Below are positions 36,508 to 46,355 of a stretch of DNA of 64,000 nt, in pieces. This DNA comes from Blasia pusilla (lineage: Eukaryota > Marchantiophyta > Marchantiopsida > Blasiales), in the NCBI GenBank assembly GCA_050084515.1, contig CM114275.1, positions 14,012,001 to 14,076,000 of the forward strand, read 5' to 3'. Each line of letters starts with the position of its first letter. Positions within the stretch are counted from its first letter, which is position 1. The position numbers were made by a program, and so were the translations under genes. Below the pieces are notes generated by a model. The model saw only the letters and a program-made list of their open reading frames with translations. It searched no databases and had not been told where the DNA came from.

Positions 36508-38211
36508 AAGAGAGAATGAGAGAAAGAGAGAATGCGAGAATGAGAGAGTGAGAGAGCTTCATGGGGGAGCTCGCTGGTCACTCGCTGTTTTTGCAGGTTG
36601 GGGACCATATTCCCCGTTCAACGGCTCATGGGAGTGCTCATTGGAGCAAGGGTTGTTTGGATTGTTCTTTGCATTTGCCAATTTTTCGTGTGGAAGAGTG
36701 GCGCGCAGAAGCGCTGCCCAATTTCTGATAGGGATTGAGTATGGGGGCGGGTTGCCCCATGCCGGTGCTTTTGGGAGCACCATGTTGCTTGCTGATTTGA
36801 ATTTTATAGGTTTGTTGAGAGGAATCAGCGCGGAAGCGCTGCCGAATGTTGGGTAGAAGAAAGAGACATTGGGCTCTACGACAGTCCCCGTCAGTTTTTA
36901 CTGGAATGTTCGATTCCAAATATTTTTTGATGTTAGCGTATATCATGAAGCTGTGCACGCTATGCAATAAACAATGCGCAATTTGGAGTTGAGAGCAAAA
37001 AGTTATGGTCAATCTTGCAAAATTGCCATTGCTAGGCAATTTTTAGGGTTAAATTGTGCAAACCCTAAACCAGCCGCCACACCAGCGGCGGCCGTCGCCG
37101 TCATAGTCACCGTCAACCATCAACGGTCAACTTTCATCGTCGATGGTCAACCATCACCGTCAACCATCACCATTCGTCCGTCACCACCAACGGTCAACTG
37201 TCATCGTCAATGGTCCACTGTCCGTTGTCCACCCTTGGTTGCCATTGCCGCCGTTACCGAGTGGAGGGTCTTCCACAACGTTCGTTGATTCTCGGACTTG
37301 CGTCGCCATCACGTACTTTTTTTGGCCGCCACCGTCATCAACCTGTGATGGCATATGACCTCTTGTTATAGTGTTTGAGTTTTGATTTCCTGCTGCTATG
37401 TTGTGATTGGTAGCCGCTCAACGACGACCGGGTACCGTGCCGTGACGCCTATAGCCGCAACACGCCGCCGATTGCCGTGCCGTACCGCTCGTGGCCGCAC
37501 CGCACCATCTTGATCATGGAGCCACTCCGGCATTGTGGAACAGAGTGTGGGTTTATTGTTGATTGAGGAGGGTATGCCGCCGAGTGCCGCATTCCATCAT
37601 CGAGGGCCGTGTCGTTTGTAGCGGTTCTGTGCCGCATGCAACGCCGCACCGTTCCGCTGGAATTGCACCGTCTATCGAGGAGTTTTGAGCAACGTCAGTA
37701 TGGGAGGAGTATGGCTTGCTGATTGGAGGAGTTATCTCCATGACTAAGTTGGGGTCGAAATTTGCAATTGCTGAGGAGCGACATCGACATGTGTTCAAGT
37801 TATCCATTATGGTCCTTTACCCGCACGTGTGAGGGATTCTGGGATTTGGGTAGTTTATTTGGGGATATTGGATGTGTGGATGGTTAGAGCATCATTCATG
37901 TATGTGATTTAGGGGACATAGACTTGTGTGGGATGTCCGGAGTTGAGGGTAGGTTGTCAATGAGATGATAGCCTGGTCGATTTGCCGCACCATGCCGCGT
38001 ATTGCCGCACGTTACATGTCTCGGGGAGGGAGAGTGTAGATTGAGTGCCGCATGTTTGGGATGAGTGATTGAGGGATTACTCGCGAGGCAAGAGTGATCG
38101 GGTGAGAAAGGCATGAGGGTCATCACGGCGTCCGTTCGGGACTTTGAGAGGCGAGGTGATGAACCCTAGAGTAGCTCTAGAGGTTTTACGCGGAGTGGCG
38201 TGAGGTTCTGA
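36508..38211 (+). other. Leader of copy 3, with low-complexity repeats
   Basis: About 1.7 kb between left LTR and gag. It begins with a purine-rich AGAGAGAATGAG tract, then has GTCAACCATCACC-type repeats at 37100-37230 and many TGCCGCA/TGCCGTA words at 37430-38060. Open frames on either strand across this stretch match no family. This region would hold the packaging signal. Confidence 0.55.
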
Positions 38212-39776
38212 GTGTCTTCACTTCAAGGACCACCTCGACCTCCTTCTGTGTCATCGTCAGACGAGGGGGAGGGTGTAGAGGAATTTGTGAGTACATCGCC
38301 ACACATTGTGAGTGGTCCTACCAGTTGGGCGTACGACATGGATGACCGGGGTAGAGGACCGCGTAGGTTTTCAGGTGTAGTAGGTACGATTGAGTTGCAC
38401 GATTTCATAGCAAAGTTTAGGAGTTGGTACAACTCTCAGCGGGCTAGGAACTCTAGAGAGTTCAACCCATTTACAACATGGAACGGTATGTTCCAACATT
38501 TAGAGGGGGCACCCATGGACGATTACCATGAGTTTTCCCACAGATATGCCCAGGAGATTGAGGCATGGCGACTCTACTACGACCCACACTATGTGTCATG
38601 GACGGAGCCGTTCCCAGATGAGGAGGAGGAGTCAGGAGAGGCTACTTCCTCTTCCACTAGTGATGTTTTAGAGGGGGTCACTCACACTGGAGCAGTTGCA
38701 CCGTCTAGTCGGGTTCGTCCTAGGTTCAACCCCGTGGTTGAGTTCTTTGCTAAGTTGAGGGCGAGCTACCAAGGGGTAGGCACGGAAAATTTATGGAGCA
38801 TCCACAACTTCCAGAGGCGCCCGAGTGAGAGTTTACGTGAGGCTTACACTTGTTGCGCCGGTTGATCAACGTCACTTAGGGGGTGACAGAGGCTCAGGCT
38901 ATCCAGTCATGGTATGCGATGCTGGACGAGACCCTGCGGCCACGGGGGCGGGAGGGGGTGCTTCTTATGAATACCTCCCCTACGTTGAGAGATGTTATTA
39001 GGACCGCCAAGAACATTGAGCGCAACATGACGGAGGAGAGCGTAGACACCATGGGTTTTGGGCGAGAGCAGTCGCGATTGGCTGCACCACTTGTGCAGCA
39101 ACGTGGACTCCGAGATAGGTCAGCTGTGGCACCACGAGCTCAAGGAGGATACCGGGAGCCTGTGGCTCAGAGACCTGCGCCTTCATATGCGGCTCAACAG
39201 CAACCGCCTACTATTACTTGTTGGTCATGTGGTGGAGCCCATCATCAGCGCCATTGCACTCGTCAGGGTCATGGACGTATGCCTCAGCATGGAGGAGGAT
39301 ATGGTGCTGCACCAAGAGGTTATCAGTGTGACTATTATCAGAGGTATGGTCATACACGCGCCAGATGTTTCAATTTACATCCTGAGTTACGTTTGGACCG
39401 AGGGCCAAAGAGGGCACGAGAGCGAGTAACCGGTCCGGGTGGGCCTAGAGATCGTGCACCAGGTGGTCCCGTTGGGGGACAAGGAGCTAGAGCTGCCCGA
39501 CAAGGTGGTGGAGCAGCCCGTGGAGGAGGTAGAGTACCACCACCTAGACGCGCCGAGGGAGACGCCGGACGTGAGGCTGGGATGGCTGCTCAGATACAGC
39601 AGCTACAAGAGCGTGCCGCTATGGCATTGAGGTTACCCAATGCCGGATCCATGGCATTGACATCATATGGAGTAGCTAGAGATCTAGAGGATCCTGGTTG
39701 GATGTGCAAGGTTGCCCATATGGAGGCCACCGCAGTTGTGACGTGTGGAGCAGCCACAGAGTTGGATCCACAGTGA
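38212..39776 (+). pseudogene. gag, copy 3
   Basis: The structural part (38212-38865) contains GTIELHDFIAKFRSWYNSQR, FQHLEGAPMDDYHEFSHRY and an EIEAW motif, matching copy 1. After a frameshift and a TAG at 38877-38879 (CAG in copy 2), the second frame (38883-39776) continues GVTEAQAIQSWYAMLDETLR. It then gives the first knuckle CWSCGGAHHQRHC and a second, CDYYQRYGHTRARC, whose second Cys is Tyr, so that knuckle is defective. An Arg/Gly-rich basic tail and QIQQLQERAAM helix follow. The start is uncertain; no ATG lies at the beginning of the open frame. Confidence 0.85.
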
Positions 39777-39818
39777 GGGGAAGCCAGAAAACAGACTAGG
39801 TTTCTTCAGTCTTTCACG

Positions 39819-41044
39819 TTGTCCGAAGCAATGAGGACCCCATTGATGGGTCCTCATCAAAGTTCCTTGAGAGTTGGTGATGTTATTGGTGTGCAGGCAC
39901 GGAGGGCGATGGGAGAAGCGAGTGCAACGACTCCTATTGTTGATGCTCGGGAGGGGCATGTGTCGAGCACATTGTTGGGGGCGGCCACTTTTGTGTACCG
40001 CACTCCTTTATTTTCTGCTTCCGATGTTATGACGTTGGGGGGTACGCCAGCCGAGGCTTTTCGGCTGGCCGCGTCGCTATGTGAGCGCGGAGTTGGAGTT
40101 CCTGCCTCACGTTCAAAGGTGATTGCAGAGGAGGTGATGGACGTGCCCTTGGAGCGGACGTTCGGACCGTCCACGTCAGATTCATGGCAGGCTGCGGCTG
40201 CTAGAATGGCGGAGATGCCCGCTAGACCCGCGATAGAGCATGCCATGGCTTCTCCTGGTGTTGTATTGCTGGATAACCGAGGAGAGGTCTTCCAATTGGT
40301 GAGTCTTGGAGGTAGAGCTTTTAGTCCGCAACGCGTCTTGTTGGATTCAGGAGCGCAACCCTGATGTTGGGGAAAGCATCATTCAGAGAATTGGGCTTGA
40401 CGCGAGCCGATGTGGAGCGTTGTCCATTCCGGATACAAACATCCTTGGGTGGAGCGAGTACCACACAGTATATCACCCGATAGGAGGTTTTGGTGAGGAT
40501 TCGCTCGGGACATCCTACTGATGAGTCTGTGGTGCGCGCCGAGGCGATATTGACTGATGCAGAGTCCTACAACGTCTTGGTTGGTGGAGCAATGTTATAC
40601 CCGATGGGGTTTTCCCTGGATAACTGGGAGGAGTCAACGTCCTACAGACCAGGATGGCAGTCAGGTGATGGGCGCCTTAGCTCATTAACCGTTCGATTCA
40701 CAGGTGCAGTGATCGAGCAACGGCCAGGAGAGATGGCGGTTACCTTAGCAGCATTTAGCAGTGCCATCACCTGGCCTAGTGATTTGATTGAGGGACATGT
40801 GCATGCAGAGGATACTCCCGTTTCTGATATTTCTATGGAGAGGAGTGTTATGGTAGGTGCATCATTCCATGGAGGAGAGGTGCCAATGTGGGGCTCGACT
40901 GAGGAGCTTCGACGATTGGCAGATGAGCACGTGCAGACCGCGTGGAGCAAGGCGTTTGCACCGGAGCGTGACGGGTCTGAGGAACCCGGGGTAGCAGGGA
41001 GTGCTACGATGACACCCTTGGATACCACACCCATTGTGTGGTGA
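39819..41044 (+). pseudogene. Protease region, copy 3
   Basis: The first frame (39819-40364) ends SPQRVLLDSGAQP, an aspartic protease active site (DSG). A one-base deletion then breaks the frame; copy 1 continues LMLGKA. The later frame (40490-41044) includes YNVLVGGAMLYPMGFSLDNW and ends LDTTPIVW before a TGA, with methyltransferase motif I just 22 bases on. In copy 1 the same end leads straight into the methyltransferase, so the two were probably one polyprotein. Confidence 0.82.
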
Positions 41045-41065
41045 ACCCCGGAGGAGGGTATTTGA

Positions 41066-42010
41066 GTGTTAGATCTCTTTGGAAGGATTAGCACCGGGTT
41101 AGCTGTTGTTTTGCAGGCAGGAGTGCGAGTACAGTAGTACCTGTATGTGGAGAGTGATGATGTTGCGAGGCGCGTCTCACTACGATATGTGGCGCAGTTT
41201 TCTTGACTTATTTTCTGCGTCCGCAGTACAGGGGTATCAAAGTTCCCTACCGAGGGATATTTCGTTGTTGGGGGCCCAAGACTTAGAGCGGGTAGGGACC
41301 ATTGATTTGTTCATTTCCGGTTGGCCATGTTAGGGCCAATCGAGTGCTAGACGAGGCAGCGGGTTGGCTCACACTCGGTCCAGGTTGTTTTGGGAGATGT
41401 TGAGGGTCTTATGGCAGTTGCAGGAGCACCAATCTCGTTCTCCAACCTACATTTTGGAGAATGTGCCGATCTTAGGAGATTCCAAATCACGGGTGGTGAT
41501 GAGTGCTCATCAGTGCATGCCTGGATCGGCCCAACAGTGTTCTTGGATGCGGCGAGTGTAGGTTCTAGAGCCCATCGCTCGCGTCTATGGTGGACCAACT
41601 TGGTGCCCCATGCGGTGTTACGGAGGGCGTGTGCGAGAGTGGAGCGCCCCTCCCATTTGTTAGTGGATTCCATTCTGGATCCAGGTTGTCGATCATAGGC
41701 AGTGAGGCATGGTGATCGACCACCGTTGGACTATGGTCAAGAGGGTAGGCAGGCCGCGGGCAGCCTTGCCCACGTTTGTGAGTTTTCCCGCTTTCTATGC
41801 ATACAAGGAGGCCGGTCTTGGCTTGGTTTGGGATGACCAGGTTCAACGGTCAGTGGAGCCCAACTCCGACGAGAGAGAGCGAGCGATGTGATTTCCCACA
41901 GGAGTGACGGAAGAACTGTCAGTGTCAGAGGCATCACGACGCCATATCTTGGGTCAGGCGATGGACCCAAACTCCTTGACATGGATCCTCAACTTGGGAG
42001 TGGCTGAGCA
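41066..42010 (+). pseudogene. C5-cytosine DNA methyltransferase domain, copy 3
   Basis: Motif I is VLDLFGRISTGLAVVLQAG at 41066-41122, then a TAG (41135-41137) and motif II YLYVESDDVARRV. After a frameshift the next frame has SLLGAQDLERVGTIDL and FISGWPC with the catalytic cysteine. TAG at 41331-41333 replaces the CAG glutamine of copy 1 (GWPCQG). Next come SRLFWEMLRVL, motif VI YILENVPILGD, motif VIII as SRLWWTNL, ERERAM and motif X-like ILGQAMD. The order and spacing equal copy 1, in an element of opposite orientation, so the domain is a fixed part of the family. The stops kill this copy. Confidence 0.9.
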
Positions 42011-42320
42011 GCGTCGTATGAGATCGCGACATATCACAAGGGTTGCGTTGGTGAGCCCCATGCCTACTGAGACGGTGGAGGCACTGGCTGGGGGCGAGAC
42101 CCGAGGAGATCCGGAGAGACACCCTTGGACTTCTTGGGATGTTTTGCAGGTACGCAAGGAGATGATAGCCACAATATCGAGCGTGGTTTCGGGCACTGCA
42201 CGTGGAGGAGATCAGAGTTTGCAGTTGGTTGCAAGAGAGCGGCCGAGTGTTGTTGTTCGAGACGGGGTTGCACCATAGCAACCACCGATACCCGCGCCGG
42301 AGAGTCCTACCGTAGTCATA

Positions 42321-43036
42321 ATGGAGACTTGGGAGCCAGATATGGGCCCTAAGTTGACAGGAGGAGAGCGGCATCGAATACATCAGTTCCTCAGGAGTTA
42401 TAGGACCTGCTTTGCTTTTAGCATGGAGGATTTGGGTACGTTGAAGGGACCGGGGATCCGCATTGAGTTGTCGAGTGATACGCCGATCGTCCAACGACCC
42501 TACAGGTACAGTGATATGGAGAGGGCTCTGATTCAAAGTAGGAGCCAGGACTTGGTCAGAGCAGGACTAGTGGAGATGTCGCATGGGGAGTATGCATCTG
42601 CCACTAACATGCCCGCCAAGAAGGATGTGCATGGCAACTGGACGGATAGGCGGATGTGTGGGGATTATCGACCTATCAATGGGCAGAAAAAGTCCGATAG
42701 GTATGTCATGCCCACCCCTGAGGAGATCTTTGATGCGATTGGTCACGCAAAGGTCTTCAGTTCATTGGATTTGCGAGCCGGATACCATCAGCTGCCTGTG
42801 AGATTGAAGGACAGGCAGAAGACGGCATTTTGGGGCATCGATCCTCACGGGAAGGATTGTTAGTACCAGTGGCGGTTCTTACCATTTGGGTTAAAGAACG
42901 CCCCGGCTGAGTTTCAGAGGGTCATCGATAGGATCTTGGCTGGTCTGAATTTTGGTAGGTGTTATATTGATGACATCGTAGTCTTTAGCGCCACGGTCGA
43001 GGAGCATGAGCGACATCTAGAGGAGGTGTTCGATGA
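42321..43036 (+). pseudogene. Reverse transcriptase fingers and palm, copy 3
   Basis: Contains RPYRYSDMERALIQSR, ATNMPAKKDVHGNW, CGDYRPINGQKKSDRYVMP, SSLDLRAGYHQLPV and, after a TAG at about 42861, FLPFGLKNAPAEFQRVI and the catalytic box CYIDDIVVFS near 42960-42990. These are standard Ty3/gypsy RT motifs. A frameshift near 43030 separates this from the downstream frame. Confidence 0.9.
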
Positions 43037-44722
43037 TTGCAATTACATGGGCTGAAGCTACATCCAGGAAAGTGCAAGTTCTTCTACGACCAGATTGAGT
43101 ACTTGGGTCATACGATATATCCAAGGGGCCTTGGTGTTCAGAAAATGAAGGTAGAGGCTATCTCACGCATTCCACGCCCTACAGATGTGATCCGGGTTCA
43201 CGCATTCATGGGATTGGCGAACTTCTATCAGCGATACGTCAAGGGATTCAGTTCGATTGCGAAGCCACTAACCTTGCTGACCAAGGTGGATCACAAGTGG
43301 CACTGGGGGGATGAGCAAGAGCGAGCATTTCAGTTGCTCAAGGACAGGTTGACGTTTGCGCCCATCTTGAGGAGACCGATCAGGGTGCGTCCTTTTGAGT
43401 TGCACACAGATTGGAGCATGTTGGGGCTTGGAGCGGTGCTCACCCAGCATGATGATGAGGGTAGAGAGTTCGTGGTGGCTTACGCTAGCCGCTCAAACAA
43501 CGCTGCAGAGGCGAAGTACAGCTCGTATGAGGGTGAGTGCTTGGCTGCGGTGTGGGCTGTCGCGCATTTCAGGTGTTACTTATTCGACAACCCCTTTACC
43601 ATCATTACTGATCATCAACCATTGAAGTGGTTGATGGAGTCCGACAAGCTTAGAGGGAAGCTTGGGAGATGGGCTCTATTGTTGCAGGAGTATGAATTTC
43701 ATGTGGTACATAGACCTGGGACGCTCAACCAAGATGCAAATGGGTTGAGTCGTAACCCATGCCCAAGTCAGCGAGATGCAACTGGAGCTCAATGGCATGG
43801 AGAGAGTGATGAGGAGTCGGTGCAAGAATGGCACGCGTCAGCCTATTTAGGCATGTTGGCTATGGAGAGCCAGAGTATGGAGACTTCAATGGCGAGGTCT
43901 AATGGAAAGTCCTTGGATCCCAAGGCCAGTGAGGAGACGACAGGTGGCCGAGATATTCATGATGATGGAGTAGTCTTGGAGTACCTTCGTACTGGCAGCG
44001 TTGCAAGCACTCTTGGTGCTAGAGAGCGAGATCGGATCCTACAACGGGCCAGACGGTTCCGTTGGGAGGGGACACTTGTTTTGAGGGTTTGGGAGGATGG
44101 CAGAGTATGCGTAGTGCCGCATCCTTTGCAGAGAGCACGACTAGTGCAGCATGCCCATGAGGAGTTGGGTCACTTTGGGGTGAAGAGGACGTACAGCTTG
44201 CTCCAGATTCAGTATTGGTGGCGAGGCATGCAGACTGACGTTCAACAGTTTGTTGCCAAGTGCATGGTGTGTGATCGGGTCCGAGCATCGTTCAGTGCTC
44301 TGGCTCCACAATTGCATCCATTACCAATCATGGGCTTAGGATATAGATGGAGTTTGGATTTTGCAGGACCTTTGCCTTTGACGGAGCGTCACAATCGCCA
44401 TGTGTTGGTGATGGTCGAGCACTTCTCGAAGTGGATCGAGTTGGTTGCATTGCCTGATAAAGCGAGTGAGGGAGTAGCTTATGCCTTCCTTGACAGAGTG
44501 CTGAGTCATTATGGCGCACCGGCTGAGGTGTTGACAGAACAGGGTACCGAGTTTTGCGGTGAGTTCCATGCCTTGTGTGATCAGGCGTTGATCGACCGCC
44601 GCACGACTTCGCGAGATCATCTCGAGGCGGATGGATTAGCGGAGAGAGTTGTGCAGACGGTGAAGAGGGGTTTACACAAGTATGGATTGCAGAGAGGGCG
44701 CCTAGGAGATTGGGACCTCTAG
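43037..44722 (+). pseudogene. RT thumb, RNase H and integrase core, copy 3
   Basis: A 561-codon open frame. It starts with LHGLKLHPGKCKFF, YLGHTIYPRG and FMGLANFYQRYVKGF (RT thumb/connection). RNase H follows: ELHTDWSMLGLGAVL (Asp), YSSYEGECLAAVWA (Glu), IITDHQPLKWLM (Asp). The integrase zinc-binding part is HEELGHFGVKRTY with CMVCDRVR. The integrase core has WSLDFAGPLPL (first Asp) and VLTEQGTEFCGEF, where the usual catalytic Asp before QG is Glu. ADGLAERVVQTVKRGL carries the final Glu. A TAG at 44720-44722 interrupts LQFPW; copy 4 has Gln (CAA) there. Confidence 0.92.
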
Positions 44723-44731
44723 TTTCCATGG

Positions 44732-45406
44732 TTGGCGATGGGATACAGATTCAACAGCCAGGCATCCTTAGCATCTTTTTCACCGTACTTGCTACTTTAT
44801 GGCCGGGAGCCAGATTTACCTGCGGCCATTCGTCGAGATGTTGGTGAGGTGTTGGACCTTAATGACCCAGATGTATGGGTGCGAGCATATTCTCAAAGGG
44901 CTGAGTTGTTTCGGAGAGTGATGCCCATGGCGTTCGAGAACTTGGCGATTGCGCAGCACCGAGATACATTGAGGTATGCGACTATTCGGGGTGGTGGTTA
45001 TCGACCAACTATCCGGAGGTTTCATCAGGGAGATTATGTCTACTTGCAGCAGAAGGCACCGACGACGTTGGATATGACTGCATGGCGCACTATCCTGAGA
45101 GTGCGTGACGTTTTGCCACCCGGTGTTCTCTTGCTGGAGGGACGCGATGGTAGGGTATGGAAGGACCATGTGCGTAATTTTGCACCATGTCACCTTCCTA
45201 ACATTGATAGTACAGTGGATCCGAGCTTAGCAGTAGATCCTGCATGCTTGCGTTGTATGTTGTGTGGTTCTGCCCGTGGTGCGTCCACGATGCTAGTCTG
45301 TGATGGTTGTTCGCGAGGTTGGCATATGGCATGTCTGACGCCACCTCTCACTAGGATTCCTCGGGGATCATGGATGTGTCCCAGATGTACAAAGAGGAGA
45401 TACTAG
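44732..45406 (+). CDS. Integrase C-terminal domain fused to a PHD finger, copy 3
   Basis: A 224-codon open frame continuing the polyprotein to its natural TAG stop. The first part (LLLYGREPDLPAAIRRDVGE, RFHQGDYVYLQ, GVLLLEGRDGRVWKDHVRN, CHLPN) is the gypsy integrase C-terminal region. Residues about 170-222 form a complete C4HC3 PHD finger: CMLC, CDGC, HMAC and CPRC, with the conserved Trp before the last pair (GSWMCPRC). PHD fingers commonly read histone H3 tails. At this place chromoviruses carry a chromodomain instead, so by analogy it may steer integration. Copy 4 retains the same fusion with all eight zinc ligands, so the fusion is ancestral. Confidence 0.9.
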   Translation: MAMGYRFNSQASLASFSPYLLLYGREPDLPAAIRRDVGEVLDLNDPDVWVRAYSQRAELFRRVMPMAFENLAIAQHRDTLRYATIRGGGYRPTIRRFHQGDYVYLQQKAPTTLDMTAWRTILRVRDVLPPGVLLLEGRDGRVWKDHVRNFAPCHLPNIDSTVDPSLAVDPACLRCMLCGSARGASTMLVCDGCSRGWHMACLTPPLTRIPRGSWMCPRCTKRRY

Positions 45407-45575
45407 GTAGATTTCGATCCCGACTTTTTCTCTGACATGGATGACAGGAAGGCGATTAACAATGGGGCCACATGAGCACCCGGCCCTCTTAGCGTCCGAG
45501 AGATGTATGTCATGGTAGATAGGACTAGATGGCTATCTGGAGTTAGAGGGACCTAACCACCAGCTAGGGGGGCAA

Positions 45576-45704
45576 TTGGAGATATTTTGTTATTTCTTGT
45601 CTCGTTGTTTGGATGCCATGAGTTAGCATGGGATCGTGCTTGTTTGTGTGTGTGTTCGGTGACAGCGATGTATGTTGTGTAGCAATGTGTATGCGCACGA
45701 CAAC
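45576..45704 (+). repeat. Extra A segment preceding the right LTR of copy 3
   Basis: About 129 bp starting TTGGAGATATTTTG right after a purine-rich tract (AGCTAGGGGGGCAA, 45562-45575) and ending GCGCACGACAAC. It is nearly identical to 46193-46319. The purine tract next to it is the natural candidate for plus-strand priming, which makes this duplicate puzzling. Confidence 0.8.
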
Positions 45705-46319
45705 TATCACGTCCTTTAAGATAGATCAGTGAGATCTAGTAGAGCGTCTTCAAGAGTAGTGGAAGACAGGCCTAGGAGGTCGAGGATGACCCGCTGAGGC
45801 CCCGGGAAATCTGAGAGAGCAAGTTTCCCCTTCGTTTTGGCTCATTTGGAGCCATATTGAGGAACTTACTATTTTAGGTAAGTACCATTTTGAATATATG
45901 ATCGACTTTCTATTTTTGGTAATTGGCCTTGACCTCCTACATCAGGTCAAGAGCCAAAGAGGTGACTTGGGAGAGGGGAGGGGTATATATATCCCAAGGA
46001 GAGAGAGCTTGAGAGCTCATTCTCTCTTTGTTGAGCCTCTTGGCATGAGGCGGCCGAGCTATGGTTCATTGCCTTATGAGTGTAACCCACGCCTCTCATT
46101 AGGAGAGTGGGTTTGGTTTGACATGAGAGAGAGTGCACACCTTTGAGAGCTATGGTGTGAGATTATGTAGAGAGAGATTGGATCTTACTTTATTGGAGAT
46201 ATTTTGGTACTTCTTGTCTCGTTGTTTGGATGCCATGAGTTAGCATGGGATCGTGCGTGTTTGTGTGTGTGTTCGGTGACAGCGATGTATGTTGTGTAGC
46301 GATGTGTATGCGCACGACA
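45705..46319 (+). repeat. Right LTR of copy 3 (B + A segments)
   Basis: B runs 45705-46192, beginning TATCACG, which is the left TGTCACG with a G-to-A change. A runs 46193-46319, beginning TTGGAGATATTTTGG and ending GCGCACGACA. Segment A also stands immediately before B at 45576-45704. Copy 4 has the same A-B-A order. TGTC at the start and GACA at the end form the usual short inverted ends of an LTR. Confidence 0.8.
45984..45992 (+). promoter_or_regulatory. TATA-box-like site in the copy 3 LTR
   Basis: TATATATAT follows a GAGGGGAGGGG purine run in the right LTR. The left LTR has TATATAT at 36299-36305 in the same context. It is a plausible core promoter for the genomic RNA, about 280 bp into the LTR. 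Sequence evidence only. Confidence 0.45.
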
Positions 46320-46355
46320 TCTTAGCCAATGAGAGATTACAGGATTTGATACCCC

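Larger units (their letters stand above)
35991..46319 (+). mobile_element. Gypsy-MTase-PHD element, copy 3 (near complete)
   Basis: A plus-strand element of about 10.3 kb with LTR sequence at both ends, a 1.7 kb leader, gag, protease, C5-cytosine methyltransferase, reverse transcriptase, RNase H, integrase and a C-terminal PHD finger. It is bounded by TGTCACG on the left and GCACGACA on the right, with TCTT directly outside each end (35987-35990 and 46320-46323), a probable 4-bp target duplication. The shared LTR parts differ at only a handful of positions, so insertion is fairly recent. In-frame TAGs and frameshifts in gag, protease, methyltransferase and pol make it non-autonomous now. No primer binding site was recognised after the left LTR. 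Confidence 0.93.

Noticed and set aside
45240-45406. PHD finger as an exon of a neighbouring host gene
   Set aside because: It continues the integrase frame without interruption and recurs at the same place in copy 4.
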